A DNA stretch of 54,869 bases from Pseudomonadota bacterium. GTDB lineage: Bacteria; Desulfobacterota; Desulfobacteria; Desulfobacterales; RPRI01. Below are positions 34,631 through 42,951 of the stretch, piece by piece (within the stretch, counting starts at the first letter, position 1; each line of letters starts with the position of its first letter). The notes beneath the pieces are model-generated. The model made no database searches. It saw only the letters and a list, made by a program, of their open reading frames with translations, and had not been told where the DNA came from. Location: positions 1 to 54,869 of the forward strand of contig JAHIFE010000140.1 of NCBI GenBank assembly GCA_018901125.1, read 5' to 3'. A program made the position numbers and the translations under genes.

Positions 34631-35668
34631 ATGAGTTGTTATCTTAACAGTACTACAGCGAAATATCATCAGCAGTTCAGGCAAAAACGGATTTTATTTA
34701 TCTTGCTGATTACCATAACGTTTTTGTTGGGCATTTATGCCGTTTGTAAAGGAGCTTATCAGTTATCGCCGCTTCATGTTGTTCATGGTTTGATCGGCAA
34801 AGCTCAGGGAAATCCGCATCTTGTGGTTTGGAATATACGGATGCCCAGAATTGTTGCGGCTATTGTGGCAGGATGGGGGCTTGCGCTTTCAGGAATAGTT
34901 CTTCAAACACTGCTCAGAAATCCTCTGGGATCACCTTCCACCCTGGGAATCAGTCAGGGCGCGGCTTTCGGAGCTGCAATTGGCATTATCCTATTTAACT
35001 CAGGTAGTGCGTATAGCCTGTATTCGGTTACTCTGTTAGCATTTCTGGGCGCTATGGCAGCAACCGTTGTGATTCTGTTGTTGGCAAAAGCGAAAAGTTT
35101 GTCTTCCGAAGCCATTATACTGTCAGGTGTTGCCCTGTCTTCTCTTTTCACTTCCGGGACGTTTTTGATTCAGTATTTTGCCACAGAAACCCAGGTAGCT
35201 GCGGCATTGTTTTGGACATTCGGAGATGTGGCGCGTTCCGGGTGGAAGGAAATCGGCATGATGACTGCTGTAATTTTTATCGCTTCGATATGGGGAACGT
35301 ATCATCGCTGGAATCTCAATGCAATGTTATCAGGTGAAGAAACTGCCAAAGGACTCGGCGTTTCCGTAGAATCGCTTCGTCTGCAAGGCATGATATTTGC
35401 CGCGCTGGTGTCTGCCATTATAACCGCATTTCATGGCGTGATTGCTTTTTTAGGACTGCTTGCCCCGCATATTGCCAAACGCATAGTAGGCGCGGATCAC
35501 CGCCTTTTAATTCCGTTTTCATGCGTTATCGGCGCGATATTACTGCTGCTTGCAGATACTATGGGAAGGGTGCTTATCGGCTCAGGCAGTATGCCGGTCG
35601 GAATTCTGACCTCGTTTATGGGCGCGCCGATGTTTTTGTATCTGCTGATGCAGGGGGGCAAACGATGA
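34631..35668 (+). CDS. FecCD-family ABC importer permease
   Basis: A 345-residue integral membrane protein of the FecCD/BtuC type with about ten helices. NIRMPRIVAAIVAGWGLALSG near the N terminus, LLAPHIAKRIVG.DHR and the C-terminal GVIAFLGLLAPH region are diagnostic. It forms the channel of an importer for iron-siderophore, heme or cobalamin-type ligands. ATG 34631 was preferred to the TTG at 34616, though neither has a strong ribosome site. Its stop overlaps the ATPase start (ATGA), so the two are translationally coupled. Confidence 0.92.
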   Translation: MSCYLNSTTAKYHQQFRQKRILFILLITITFLLGIYAVCKGAYQLSPLHVVHGLIGKAQGNPHLVVWNIRMPRIVAAIVAGWGLALSGIVLQTLLRNPLGSPSTLGISQGAAFGAAIGIILFNSGSAYSLYSVTLLAFLGAMAATVVILLLAKAKSLSSEAIILSGVALSSLFTSGTFLIQYFATETQVAAALFWTFGDVARSGWKEIGMMTAVIFIASIWGTYHRWNLNAMLSGEETAKGLGVSVESLRLQGMIFAALVSAIITAFHGVIAFLGLLAPHIAKRIVGADHRLLIPFSCVIGAILLLLADTMGRVLIGSGSMPVGILTSFMGAPMFLYLLMQGGKR

Positions 35669-36426
35669 TGTTGTCAGTAGCCGGTATTGAGTTTTCATAC
35701 AACCGGCATCCGGTGGTAAAAGACATCGGCTTTCAATTGGATAGCGGTATGATACTGGGCATTCTGGGCGTTAACGGCGCGGGAAAATCCACCCTTTTGA
35801 AATGTCTTAACAAGGTGCTTGCTCCCAGGAAAGGCTCGGTAATTCTGAATCACGAAGAAATTCTTGCCATGAAAGGCACGGAGATTGCCAAACGCATGGC
35901 ATACATGCCACAGAAATATTCTGAAGATTCGCTGACGGTGTTTGATGCTGTTTTGCTCGGACGAAAGCCGCATATTCGCTGGGCAACAACTGCTAAAGAT
36001 TTTCAAATCGTTGAGAATATTCTTATCTCCATGAATCTGGACGCTTTTGCATTAAGACCGGTCAATTCTTTAAGCGGCGGCGAAATGCAGAAAGTGGTGA
36101 TTGCACGGGCATTGGCCCAGAACCCAAAAGTACTTCTTTTAGATGAACCGACCAGCAATCTGGACGTAAAAAATCAGTTTGAAGTCATGGGCATGATTCG
36201 CAGGATTGTAAAAGAGCGGGAACTTTCCGCAGTGGTTTCTATCCATGATCTGAATCTGGCATTTCGCTTTGCCGATATCTTTCTGATGATGAAGCATCAT
36301 CAGGTATATCGTCTAATTCATAAAAAAGATGTAAGCCCTGAGATGATCCGCGATGTTTACGGAATCGAGGTATCTCTGACCGAGATAAAGGGGCATATGG
36401 TGGTTGTTCCATTGTATGAGGAGTAA
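35665..36426 (+). CDS. FecE/BtuD-type ABC importer ATPase
   Basis: A 253-residue ATP-binding subunit. Walker A is GVNGAGKSTLL, the signature is LSGGEMQKV, and Walker B is VLLLDEPTSNLD, followed by the switch His in SIHDLNLA. MMLSVAGIEFSY opens the protein at ATG 35665, which overlaps the permease stop by four bases. An open frame extends upstream but lies inside the permease gene. It energises the importer formed with the FecCD permease. Confidence 0.94.
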   Translation: MMLSVAGIEFSYNRHPVVKDIGFQLDSGMILGILGVNGAGKSTLLKCLNKVLAPRKGSVILNHEEILAMKGTEIAKRMAYMPQKYSEDSLTVFDAVLLGRKPHIRWATTAKDFQIVENILISMNLDAFALRPVNSLSGGEMQKVVIARALAQNPKVLLLDEPTSNLDVKNQFEVMGMIRRIVKERELSAVVSIHDLNLAFRFADIFLMMKHHQVYRLIHKKDVSPEMIRDVYGIEVSLTEIKGHMVVVPLYEE

Positions 36427-36433
36427 AAAAAAG

Positions 36434-37543
36434 ATGAAAAAAATCATAATAATTTGTCTGATTCTGACTGGTATGACCAATATTGCAATCGCAAAAACGC
36501 TTCATATTAAAGATATGACGGGCAGGAGTGTTATCGTGCCATTTGATCCGGCAAAAATTATCTGCATCGGACCCGGTGCATTGCGTCTGATCGTGTATCT
36601 TAATGCTCAGGATAAGCTTGCCGGAGTGGAAGACATGGAAAAACTAAATCCCGGCGGCAGACCTTATTGGATAGCGAATAGGCATCTTGCCAAACTTCCC
36701 CGCATCGGTCCGGGAGGACCTAACAGCATCAATAAAAAACCGGATTTGGAAGCTGTGTTAAATGTTCATCCTGATCTGATTTTTATGACACAGGCAGATG
36801 CTCAGACTGTAAGTAAGACTCAGAAGCAATTGGGTATTCCGATTGTAGCGTTGAGTTATGGCGAGTTTGCAACCTTTGATGAGCGGATTTATGATTCTTT
36901 AAAACTTGCCGGAAAAATTCTTAACCGCGACAAGCGCGCTGAGGCTATAATCGGTTTTATCGAAACTGCCCGGGAAGAACTTTGGGAAAAAACCAAGGGA
37001 ATAGTGGAGAGCGAAAAGCCGGACGTATTTGTCGGCGGCATAGGATTTCGGGGAGCTTGCGGCATTGAAAGCACGGAAAATAATTATATTCCGATTAAAT
37101 GGGTAAATGCAAAAAACATAGCGGAAAACATCACAGCTTCGACAGGCAGTCATGTGTTTATGGATAAAGAAAAGCTTTTGGCTATGAATCCTGGTTCGAT
37201 TTTTATTGACGGCGGTGGATTGAAACTGGTGGAAGAGGATATGCTGAAAAAACCCGAATACTACAAAGCATTGAAGGCTTTTCAACAAAAAAGGGTATAT
37301 TCTCTTCTGCCGTTTAATTTCTACGCTACCAATGTTGAAACTGCGCTTGCTGATGCTTACGCTATCGCCAAAGTTCTGTATCCAAAAGCCTTTGCAGATA
37401 TTGATCCGGAAAAAAAGGCAGACGAAATTTATGCTTTCATGGTGGGAAAGCCAGTGTACGCGGACATGAAAAAAGATCATGGGAAAATTGGAGCTGAGTA
37501 TGACATGAAATTGTTGTATAGCTCAAGCAGTCCCGGAAATTGA
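36434..37543 (+). CDS. ABC importer periplasmic binding protein (FecB/BtuF-like)
   Basis: A 369-residue solute-binding protein of the iron/B12 type. Residues 1-20 form a signal peptide (KKIIIICLILTGMTNIAIA). The mature part has the class III binding-protein look: DMTGRSVIVPFDPAKIICIG, then NVHPDLIFM and an interlobe helix. It has GACGIESTENNYIPI, a segment typical of a subgroup often found with FmdE-like proteins. The ligand is unknown; iron-siderophore, cobamide or a molybdenum/tungsten chelate are possible. GAGGAG at 36418-36423 supports the ATG at 36434. It is the last gene of the uptake island. Confidence 0.9.
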   Translation: MKKIIIICLILTGMTNIAIAKTLHIKDMTGRSVIVPFDPAKIICIGPGALRLIVYLNAQDKLAGVEDMEKLNPGGRPYWIANRHLAKLPRIGPGGPNSINKKPDLEAVLNVHPDLIFMTQADAQTVSKTQKQLGIPIVALSYGEFATFDERIYDSLKLAGKILNRDKRAEAIIGFIETAREELWEKTKGIVESEKPDVFVGGIGFRGACGIESTENNYIPIKWVNAKNIAENITASTGSHVFMDKEKLLAMNPGSIFIDGGGLKLVEEDMLKKPEYYKALKAFQQKRVYSLLPFNFYATNVETALADAYAIAKVLYPKAFADIDPEKKADEIYAFMVGKPVYADMKKDHGKIGAEYDMKLLYSSSSPGN

Positions 37544-37581
37544 GTTCGTTGATTCCTATTATGTTTTGGTGACATTATTAC

Positions 37582-37610
37582 TTGACCATATTATTTTATC
37601 GATGTATCAA
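37582..37610 (+). promoter_or_regulatory. Possible sigma-70 promoter of the LemA operon
   Basis: TTGACC (37582-37587) and TATCAA (37605-37610) are 17 bases apart, 56 bases before the lemA-like start. The -10 box is a modest match, and the surrounding DNA is AT-rich. Confidence 0.35.
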
Positions 37611-37665
37611 TATGTTAAACATTATACACTCATCAAAAGCTTTCAAACATTAATCGGGAGGAACT

Positions 37666-38262
37666 ATGAACAGGAAATATCTGCTATTTTTGATCGTATT
37701 TATAAGTCTTCTTACTCTTACTGGCTGCGGATACAACAAAATGCAGGCCAATGAAGAGCAGGTTTTTGCAGCATGGGGAGATGTTGAGGCGACTTATCAG
37801 CGCCGTCTTGATCTGATACCTAATCTTGTTGAGGTGGTAAAAGGTTATGCAAAACATGAAGCCGACACATTGATTGCTGTTACCGAAGCCAGGGCTAAAG
37901 TAGGCTCAATGCAGATTTCAAAAGACATGATTAATAATCCGGAAGCAATGGGAAAATTTCAACAGGCTCAGGGACAGCTTTCCGGCGCTCTTTCACGGCT
38001 GATGGTTATAGTTGAAAGATATCCTGATTTAAAGGCAAACCAGAATTTTATGGATCTGCAGAATCAGCTTGAAGGAACCGAAAACAGGATAAATGTTGCA
38101 AGGGTCAGGTATAACAAGGCAGTACAGGATTTTAACACCAGCATCAGAATTTTCCCCAACTCACTTACAAACTCTCTTTTGCTTCATCTTACACGCAAAG
38201 AAGTGTTCAAAGCGGATGAAGCAGCAAAAAGCGCACCTAAAGTAAGTTTTTCAGTGCAATAA
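37666..38262 (+). CDS. LemA-family lipoprotein
   Basis: A 198-residue LemA protein. The N terminus is a lipoprotein signal with lipobox LTGC (Cys21). The long-helix LemA domain follows (VFAAWGDVEATYQRRLDLIPNLVE, VARVRYNKAVQDFN). LemA proteins are membrane-attached helical bundles of unsettled function. They are regularly encoded with TPM-domain proteins, as here with the next two genes. GGGAGG precedes the start. Confidence 0.92.
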   Translation: MNRKYLLFLIVFISLLTLTGCGYNKMQANEEQVFAAWGDVEATYQRRLDLIPNLVEVVKGYAKHEADTLIAVTEARAKVGSMQISKDMINNPEAMGKFQQAQGQLSGALSRLMVIVERYPDLKANQNFMDLQNQLEGTENRINVARVRYNKAVQDFNTSIRIFPNSLTNSLLLHLTRKEVFKADEAAKSAPKVSFSVQ

Positions 38263-38279
38263 CATAAAGGGGTTAATTC

Positions 38280-39128
38280 ATGAAATACTGGTTTATTGCA
38301 TTTCTTTTTATAATTATTCCATACAATGCAAAAGCACTTGATGTTCCTCAACTGAAAGGAAGAGTAAATGATTATGCCGCTATACTTTCTCCCGAAACGG
38401 TTCAAAAACTGGATGCAAAATTATCAGCGCTTGAAAGCAGCGATTCAACCCAGGTCGTAGTCCTCACGATCCCATCTCTTGAAGGGGAAGTTCTTGAGGA
38501 ATATTCGATGAAAGTTGCCGAAAGCTGGAAAATAGGACAGAATAATTTAGATAACGGCGTTATTCTTCTTGTATCAAAAAATGACCGCAAATTAAAAATT
38601 GAGGTAGGACGAGGACTTGAAGGAAAACTTACTGATCTTATATCCGGCAGAATTATTCGCAATGAGATTATTCCTAAATTTAAAGAAGGCGACTTTAATG
38701 GCGGAATCGAGGCAGGTGTTAATGCCATTGCCTCAGTAGTGAAGGGTGAATATGTGGCATCCAAGTCGAATAGCGGGCATAAGAGAAGCGGCAAGACACC
38801 AATGTTTGCTCTCCTTATTTTTCTTTTCGTTATAACCGCAGCATTGTCAAACATTTCGAAAGTCCTCGGAGGTGTTACAGGCGCTGTGCTACTTCCAATA
38901 ATATCGATTATTTCCTTTGCCGGAATATCCATGTTATTACTTGGCATTCTTACAATAGCCGGATTTGCTTTCGGCCTTTTTGCGGGAGCTGTTTCAGGGG
39001 GAAGCGGAAGACATTACCCGGGGGGTTTTATTGGCGGAGGCTTCGGAGGTGGAGGTGGTTTTGGAGGAGGAGGTTTTTCAGGCGGAGGAGGAGGATTTGG
39101 CGGTGGCGGATCATCAGGTAGCTGGTAA
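38280..39128 (+). CDS. TPM-domain membrane protein (YgcG type) with Gly-rich tail
   Basis: A 282-residue protein with a signal peptide (residues 1-18) and a TPM domain, about residues 20-150 (VNDYAAILSPETVQKLDAKL, VEVGRGLEGKL-like KIEVGRGLEGKLTD). Two or three membrane helices follow (about 170-235), and then a C-terminal tail of glycine, phenylalanine and serine repeats (GGGFGGGG) ending GSSGSW. This architecture is standard for the YgcG-like partner of LemA. It lies 17 bases after the LemA gene and 12 before the second TPM gene. Confidence 0.92.
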   Translation: MKYWFIAFLFIIIPYNAKALDVPQLKGRVNDYAAILSPETVQKLDAKLSALESSDSTQVVVLTIPSLEGEVLEEYSMKVAESWKIGQNNLDNGVILLVSKNDRKLKIEVGRGLEGKLTDLISGRIIRNEIIPKFKEGDFNGGIEAGVNAIASVVKGEYVASKSNSGHKRSGKTPMFALLIFLFVITAALSNISKVLGGVTGAVLLPIISIISFAGISMLLLGILTIAGFAFGLFAGAVSGGSGRHYPGGFIGGGFGGGGGFGGGGFSGGGGGFGGGGSSGSW

Positions 39129-39140
39129 AAGGAATTAAAC

Positions 39141-39854
39141 ATGAAAACTAAAGCATCAGAAATTTTCAGCCAGGAAGATAAAGAGTGCATCTCAAATACT
39201 ATCAAGCAAGCTGAGACTAATACTTCCGGTGAAATAGCAATAAAGGTTCTTGACGCAAGCGATTCGTATAAAGAAGCCGAAACTTTGGGGGCTTTTATAC
39301 TTTCAGGCTTTTTTGCACTTATATTGGAAACATTCAAATCATATTATTTCGCAACAAAAGCTGTCGGCTGGAACTATGACCTGCCTAACTTTTCTCCTGA
39401 TTTTTTATTGGAAGCGACTGGACACACCAGCATCTGGACTTATATCCCATTGGTATTTATACTATATTTCCCATTCAGATTTGTATTTTCAAAAATCAAG
39501 CACATGAAGATTCCCTTTTTAACAGGCAAAAGGATCGAAGAGACAGTAAAAGAACGTGCTCTAATGGCATTTTATGAAAAAGGATTGTATAAAACACGGG
39601 ATGAAACCGGAATTCTTATTTTCATTTCACTTCTTGAACACCGTGTGTGGATTTTAGGTGATAGAGGAATTAACGCAAAAATAGCCCCCGAATTCTGGAG
39701 CAGGATAGCTGCAAATCTTTCAGAGGGAATAAAGAAGCAAGAACATGGGAAAGCCACATGCCATGCCATAGAAGAATGCGGCAAAGAGCTGTCCAGACAT
39801 TTTCCGATAAAACATGATGATACCAATGAGTTAAGTAATGAAGTAATGTTTTGA
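39141..39854 (+). CDS. TPM-domain protein with internal membrane helices
   Basis: A 237-residue second TPM-type protein. It has no signal peptide. The first half contains NTSGEIAIKVLDAS and two hydrophobic segments (about residues 50-65 and 95-115). The second half resumes the domain (FLTGKRIEETVKERALMAF, GILIFISLLEHRVWILGDRGI). The split of the domain by membrane helices matches the smaller TPM protein encoded after YgcG-like proteins. It is the third gene of the LemA operon. Confidence 0.88.
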   Translation: MKTKASEIFSQEDKECISNTIKQAETNTSGEIAIKVLDASDSYKEAETLGAFILSGFFALILETFKSYYFATKAVGWNYDLPNFSPDFLLEATGHTSIWTYIPLVFILYFPFRFVFSKIKHMKIPFLTGKRIEETVKERALMAFYEKGLYKTRDETGILIFISLLEHRVWILGDRGINAKIAPEFWSRIAANLSEGIKKQEHGKATCHAIEECGKELSRHFPIKHDDTNELSNEVMF

Positions 39855-39908
39855 TGTGATACTATGCGTCAGGTTCAATTAGATAATAATCAAAAGCAGG
39901 CATTACAG

Positions 39909-40232
39909 TTAATCCCCCTTCACCTCTGTTTCGATACGCAATAAGGCAAATAATATCCCTATAAAAAACCAGAAAGTAAAAGAAAAATATCTTGAAAAGA
40001 AGCTTTCATTGAAAAAACAAATGAGCAAAACAAGAATGGGCAACAATCCAATATACTTTATATGCAGATTGTGAGCATTACTTTTTAACAAGCCATTTAA
40101 TTTATATGCAAGGAAGATGAGCCATGCCAAAAAAGCAACGACACCCATAAGCCCGGAAGCATAAAAGATCTCAAACGGCACTAAATGAGGAAAGCTAAAA
40201 GGAGTGTTGATGTGATCGAACGTTTTCTTTAG
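39909..40232 (-). pseudogene. C-terminal remnant of an O-antigen ligase/polymerase
   Basis: The reading frame upstream of any start reads KKTFDHINTPFSFPHLVPFE and then three hydrophobic segments to the stop. This is the pattern of the end of a Wzy/WaaL-type protein, where a His-containing periplasmic loop precedes the last helices. An in-frame TAG lies directly upstream, and the remaining 300 residues are absent. A GTG at 40181 could start a 90-residue peptide, but it is probably debris of a second copy next to the intact gene at 40254. Confidence 0.6.
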
Positions 40233-40253
40233 CTATTTTTTATAGCAGGGTCA

Positions 40254-41402
40254 CTAATCGCCACTCTTTATATTTTCGGCAACTAAATAAGCTACAGGAA
40301 GCCAGAAGAAAAACCAGATAGGATGTGGTCCCAGTAACAGTTTGTGAGTATCTGTTGCAATAGACAGCAAGGCAAAAGTAACAAGAGAAATGGTGAGGCT
40401 GTCCTGCCTCACAGATTTAACAGTCAAAGATTGCTTAATTATATGGAACACCAGATTTAGCAATAATACCAGGCCTATGATACCACCCAAAAAAAACGTT
40501 CCCACATATCCGCTGTGTGCGTGCAGAAAACTGGTATCAGGTGTTATAAAAACCGTCTCATTTGCTGCCATGCCGTGACCCAACAGCCATGAACTATTAT
40601 TTATACTTTCTGAAATAACCTGTTTCCAAATAGGAATCCTGAAGCTGGAATTTGCACAGAAAATTTTTCCGCATGAAATGATATTCTTGTACTCGAGTAG
40701 CCATAAAACAATACCTGAGAAACCTATAAGTACAGGTATTGCTATTCTTCTTTGGACAATTAATCCCGCAAGAACAGCTGCTGATAACGCTATAATAGGA
40801 CCACGGCTCTGGGTAAAAATAATACATAATAATAGTATAAAAAGCGCAGAAAACCTATAAGCTTTAGCAGGTTGTTTTTCGGAAAACACTAGAAACAAAA
40901 ACGGTATCGCATAGGTGCAGGCACCATAAATGGGATGCTCAACGCGCCCAAGATAACACAATCTTTCAGCAAAAGATTTATCATAAAAAAAAACAAGAAA
41001 AGATAGCCCTCCCCAAAAAGCTGCCCAGAGAGAAACATACTTCATTTTTTCTTCCAAGTCATGTTTGTAGAAAAAAAGTATGCAAATAAAGAAAAAAACA
41101 AGAAAAGAAAACCAGTGTCTCAAAGGCTTGACAAGCTCATTTAAAGGTGCGGATGATATATTAAAAACACCGGTCAAAGCCATATATGAAACAAAAACAA
41201 TAACAGATACAAATAGTTTGGATTTTACAATACGGTAAAATTCTTCTTTTACTGATTTTGCAAATAGAATAAACGGGAGTAATATAATAAGATAAAAATA
41301 ATTATTGTGAGCTTTTGAACCAAGCGGGCTGAAAAAAAGCATCAAATAAAAAACAAAAGGTATCAAAAGGACAGATGCATTATATTTTTTTATTTTTAAC
41401 AA
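40254..41402 (-). CDS. O-antigen ligase/polymerase family membrane protein
   Basis: A 382-residue polytopic protein of the Wzy_C/WaaL superfamily with about 10-12 helices. A large periplasmic loop contains LLGHGMAANETVF and SFLHAHSGYVGTFFLGG, the typical position of the conserved His. It either polymerises or ligates O-antigen or another exopolysaccharide to its lipid carrier. It starts at a TTG (41402) with GAGG 7 bases upstream. Its neighbours are a truncated relative and a glycosyltransferase fragment, so the polysaccharide locus here is broken and its activity in situ is uncertain. Confidence 0.78.
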   Translation of the reverse strand: MLKIKKYNASVLLIPFVFYLMLFFSPLGSKAHNNYFYLIILLPFILFAKSVKEEFYRIVKSKLFVSVIVFVSYMALTGVFNISSAPLNELVKPLRHWFSFLVFFFICILFFYKHDLEEKMKYVSLWAAFWGGLSFLVFFYDKSFAERLCYLGRVEHPIYGACTYAIPFLFLVFSEKQPAKAYRFSALFILLLCIIFTQSRGPIIALSAAVLAGLIVQRRIAIPVLIGFSGIVLWLLEYKNIISCGKIFCANSSFRIPIWKQVISESINNSSWLLGHGMAANETVFITPDTSFLHAHSGYVGTFFLGGIIGLVLLLNLVFHIIKQSLTVKSVRQDSLTISLVTFALLSIATDTHKLLLGPHPIWFFFWLPVAYLVAENIKSGD

Positions 41403-41483
41403 AATTCATCCTCAACAACTAAAAAGAATTCTATCAGCGAACAATCCGTAAACCGGGAAAGAAATAATTAAATTCAAATTGTA

Positions 41484-41674
41484 TCATTTTCCAGGTTTTG
41501 AGCAATCATTCAAAATATCATTGTAGACTTTGATGATATCTTTTGTCATTATATCCACAGAAAAATAATCCAAAACGTTCTGACGGACTTTTGCACCCAT
41601 GGCTCTCTGCTCCTCTGCGTTGAGCCTCCTTAGCTTTAATAGTCCTTCCAAAATTATGACAAAATTGGATCAAA
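41484..41674 (-). pseudogene. C-terminal fragment of a family 4 glycosyltransferase
   Basis: The minus strand reads about 60 codons ending LNAEEQRAMGAKVRQNVLDY and FSVDIMTKDIIKVYNDIL, which is the usual C-terminal end of GT4 glycosyltransferases. An in-frame TGA lies directly upstream at about 41675, and the group II intron remnant begins some 35 bases beyond. The bulk of the gene is missing. The rest of the 41403-41483 gap holds nothing recognisable. Confidence 0.65.
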
Positions 41675-41707
41675 TCTATATTTGACCATTTATTAAATAT
41701 GCTAAAG

Positions 41708-42566
41708 GTTCACGGTAGGAATGCCGATTACTCGGCACCCCCCACCCCCCGTACAGATCCCAGCGTGCACTGCTAATGCACTGGGCTCCTGCTTCAAGTT
41801 TTGACGCGCATACAATCCAATGGATAAGGGTGACAAATAAAAGGACTGGGGAATCTTTTATCCTGTGCTCGATAAATCTTATCAGCCACTCGGGGTCGAT
41901 TGCGTCGAAGAACCCACGAATATCTAAATCAAGCACCCAGTTCACCTTTCGTCCTCCTATGGCTTTGCCATATGGAGATAAACTGCTCACTCCTATTCCT
42001 TTCTGCTGCATGCCGTATCCTATCCAGCTCATTTGGCAGAAATACCCAGCTCTGTGTCTGGTTCCTTTTTTGCTTGGATGGATTCCTTTCAGCCAGCCTC
42101 CTTCTCTCCACCTTTTCCGCCGCAGGCTTGTTGTCACCTGTCTTATTCAAAGGCTTCTTAGATACTATGAGGCTGTCAGACTCCCTGTACCCGTTCATCA
42201 CTGCTTTACTCACTTAGGATTTTCAGTGCGGACCTTATCGCAATCATATTAAGGCCAGCTACAGGGCCTCCCGACTCCCGCGCAAAAAGCTTCCGTGCAT
42301 GCTTGAGGTCTCCGACCCCGCCAAGTCCTCATAGCCCTCACCATTGCAGTCTATGAGATATTGCCTTCTGTGTGCTTGAAGCACATCAGCACTTGGGTTT
42401 ATGTCTGTTACGAGGCTCAATACTCAGCCTGCACTTTCCCCTGTCAACGCTTCACTAAGGATGTTGCCACCATTAATGCATGACTCGAGGCTGGTGTGGG
42501 TGGTTAATCCTTCACCATAGGGCACTTTCAGCCCCTACTTCTTGCCGGTTTTAATCGGCGCTCTCA
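41708..42566 (-). mobile_element. Group II intron, internally deleted
   Basis: On the minus strand the element starts near 42566 with GAGCGCCG and a GC-rich, highly structured leader. The start of an intron-encoded protein follows, then a piece of reverse transcriptase, and then a typical domain V/VI end (GGGATCTGTACGGGGGG then CATTCCTACCGTGA) near 41708. At about 860 bp it is less than half of a full intron. The part of the protein that would hold the YADD active site is gone, so it cannot move on its own. Its ribozyme core may or may not still splice with help in trans. The borders are approximate. Confidence 0.78.
41929..42213 (-). pseudogene. N-terminal remnant of group II intron reverse transcriptase/maturase
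   Basis: A 94-codon frame reads MSKAVMNGYRES, then EKVERRRLAERNPS and ELDRIRHAAERNRSEQF, the usual start of this class of intron-encoded proteins. It then runs out of frame. In another frame, 41676-42137, the text GRKVNWVLDLDIRGFFDAID and RFIEHRI is reverse transcriptase blocks 4-5. The blocks in between and the YADD, maturase and endonuclease parts are missing. A deletion with frameshift explains the layout. Confidence 0.75.
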
Positions 42567-42842
42567 TACGTAGACTTGACCCCATTTCTTCACTATCAAA
42601 CCAGCAATAGTTAAACGCGTAAAAAGATTCTTCGTTGTAAAAGTGCTTAGCCATACAATAATCATAGTGCCTGCGGCTAATGCCAGAGCGAAAGATGAAA
42701 TCAACGACATTGAAGCAAGCACGAAATTTGAAATATCTGGAGAAAACGGAAGATCATTTACATTATAAAGGTACGTAAAACCGGTTAGTATTAACCAGAC
42801 CAATAAAGCGTAAATAATAACTCTGAGAATATTTTTATTCAT
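42564..42842 (-). CDS. Small two-helix membrane protein, probable cassette gene cut by the intron
   Basis: A 92-codon frame with two hydrophobic segments (about residues 7-25 and 42-70). It starts 4 bases after the GTTAAAT core of the attC site, as cassette genes usually do. Its last codons (KKWGQVYV) run into the 5' edge of the group II intron, so the natural C terminus may have been lost. There is no clear Shine-Dalgarno sequence. No family was recognised. It may be an intact small cassette protein or a truncated one. Confidence 0.5.
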   Translation of the reverse strand: MNKNILRVIIYALLVWLILTGFTYLYNVNDLPFSPDISNFVLASMSLISSFALALAAGTMIIVWLSTFTTKNLFTRLTIAGLIVKKWGQVYV

Positions 42843-42846
42843 ATTT

Positions 42847-42950
42847 ATTTAACGCCCCGCCTGAGCAGCGGACCTATATAGGACCGAACTTCCACAGTTT
42901 TTTACGAAAAACCGCATTTTCCTGCCGTCTGCTCCAGGCGGATGTTATAT
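42847..42950 (-). other. Integron attC recombination site
   Basis: On the minus strand the site starts with ATATAAC (42944-42950, one mismatch to RYYYAAC) and ends with GTTAAAT (42847-42853, exact GTTRRRY). The inner arms CCGCCTGGAGCAGACGG and CCGCTGCTCAGGCGG pair fully except for one extra G and one extra A in the first arm. Two unpaired bases of this kind are the extrahelical bases that give attC its strand polarity. The length is 104 bp. It starts one base after the stop codon of the gene at 42952 and the next small gene starts 4 bases after its end. Confidence 0.75.
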
Positions 42951-42951
42951 G

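Noticed and set aside
39014-39337. Proline-rich minus-strand protein
   Set aside because: It is antisense to the glycine-rich tail of the TPM protein (GGA/GGC codons read as TCC/GCC/CCT).
41776-42252. 158-residue plus-strand protein
   Set aside because: It is antisense to the group II intron; codons of the maturase and structured RNA make an accidental open frame.
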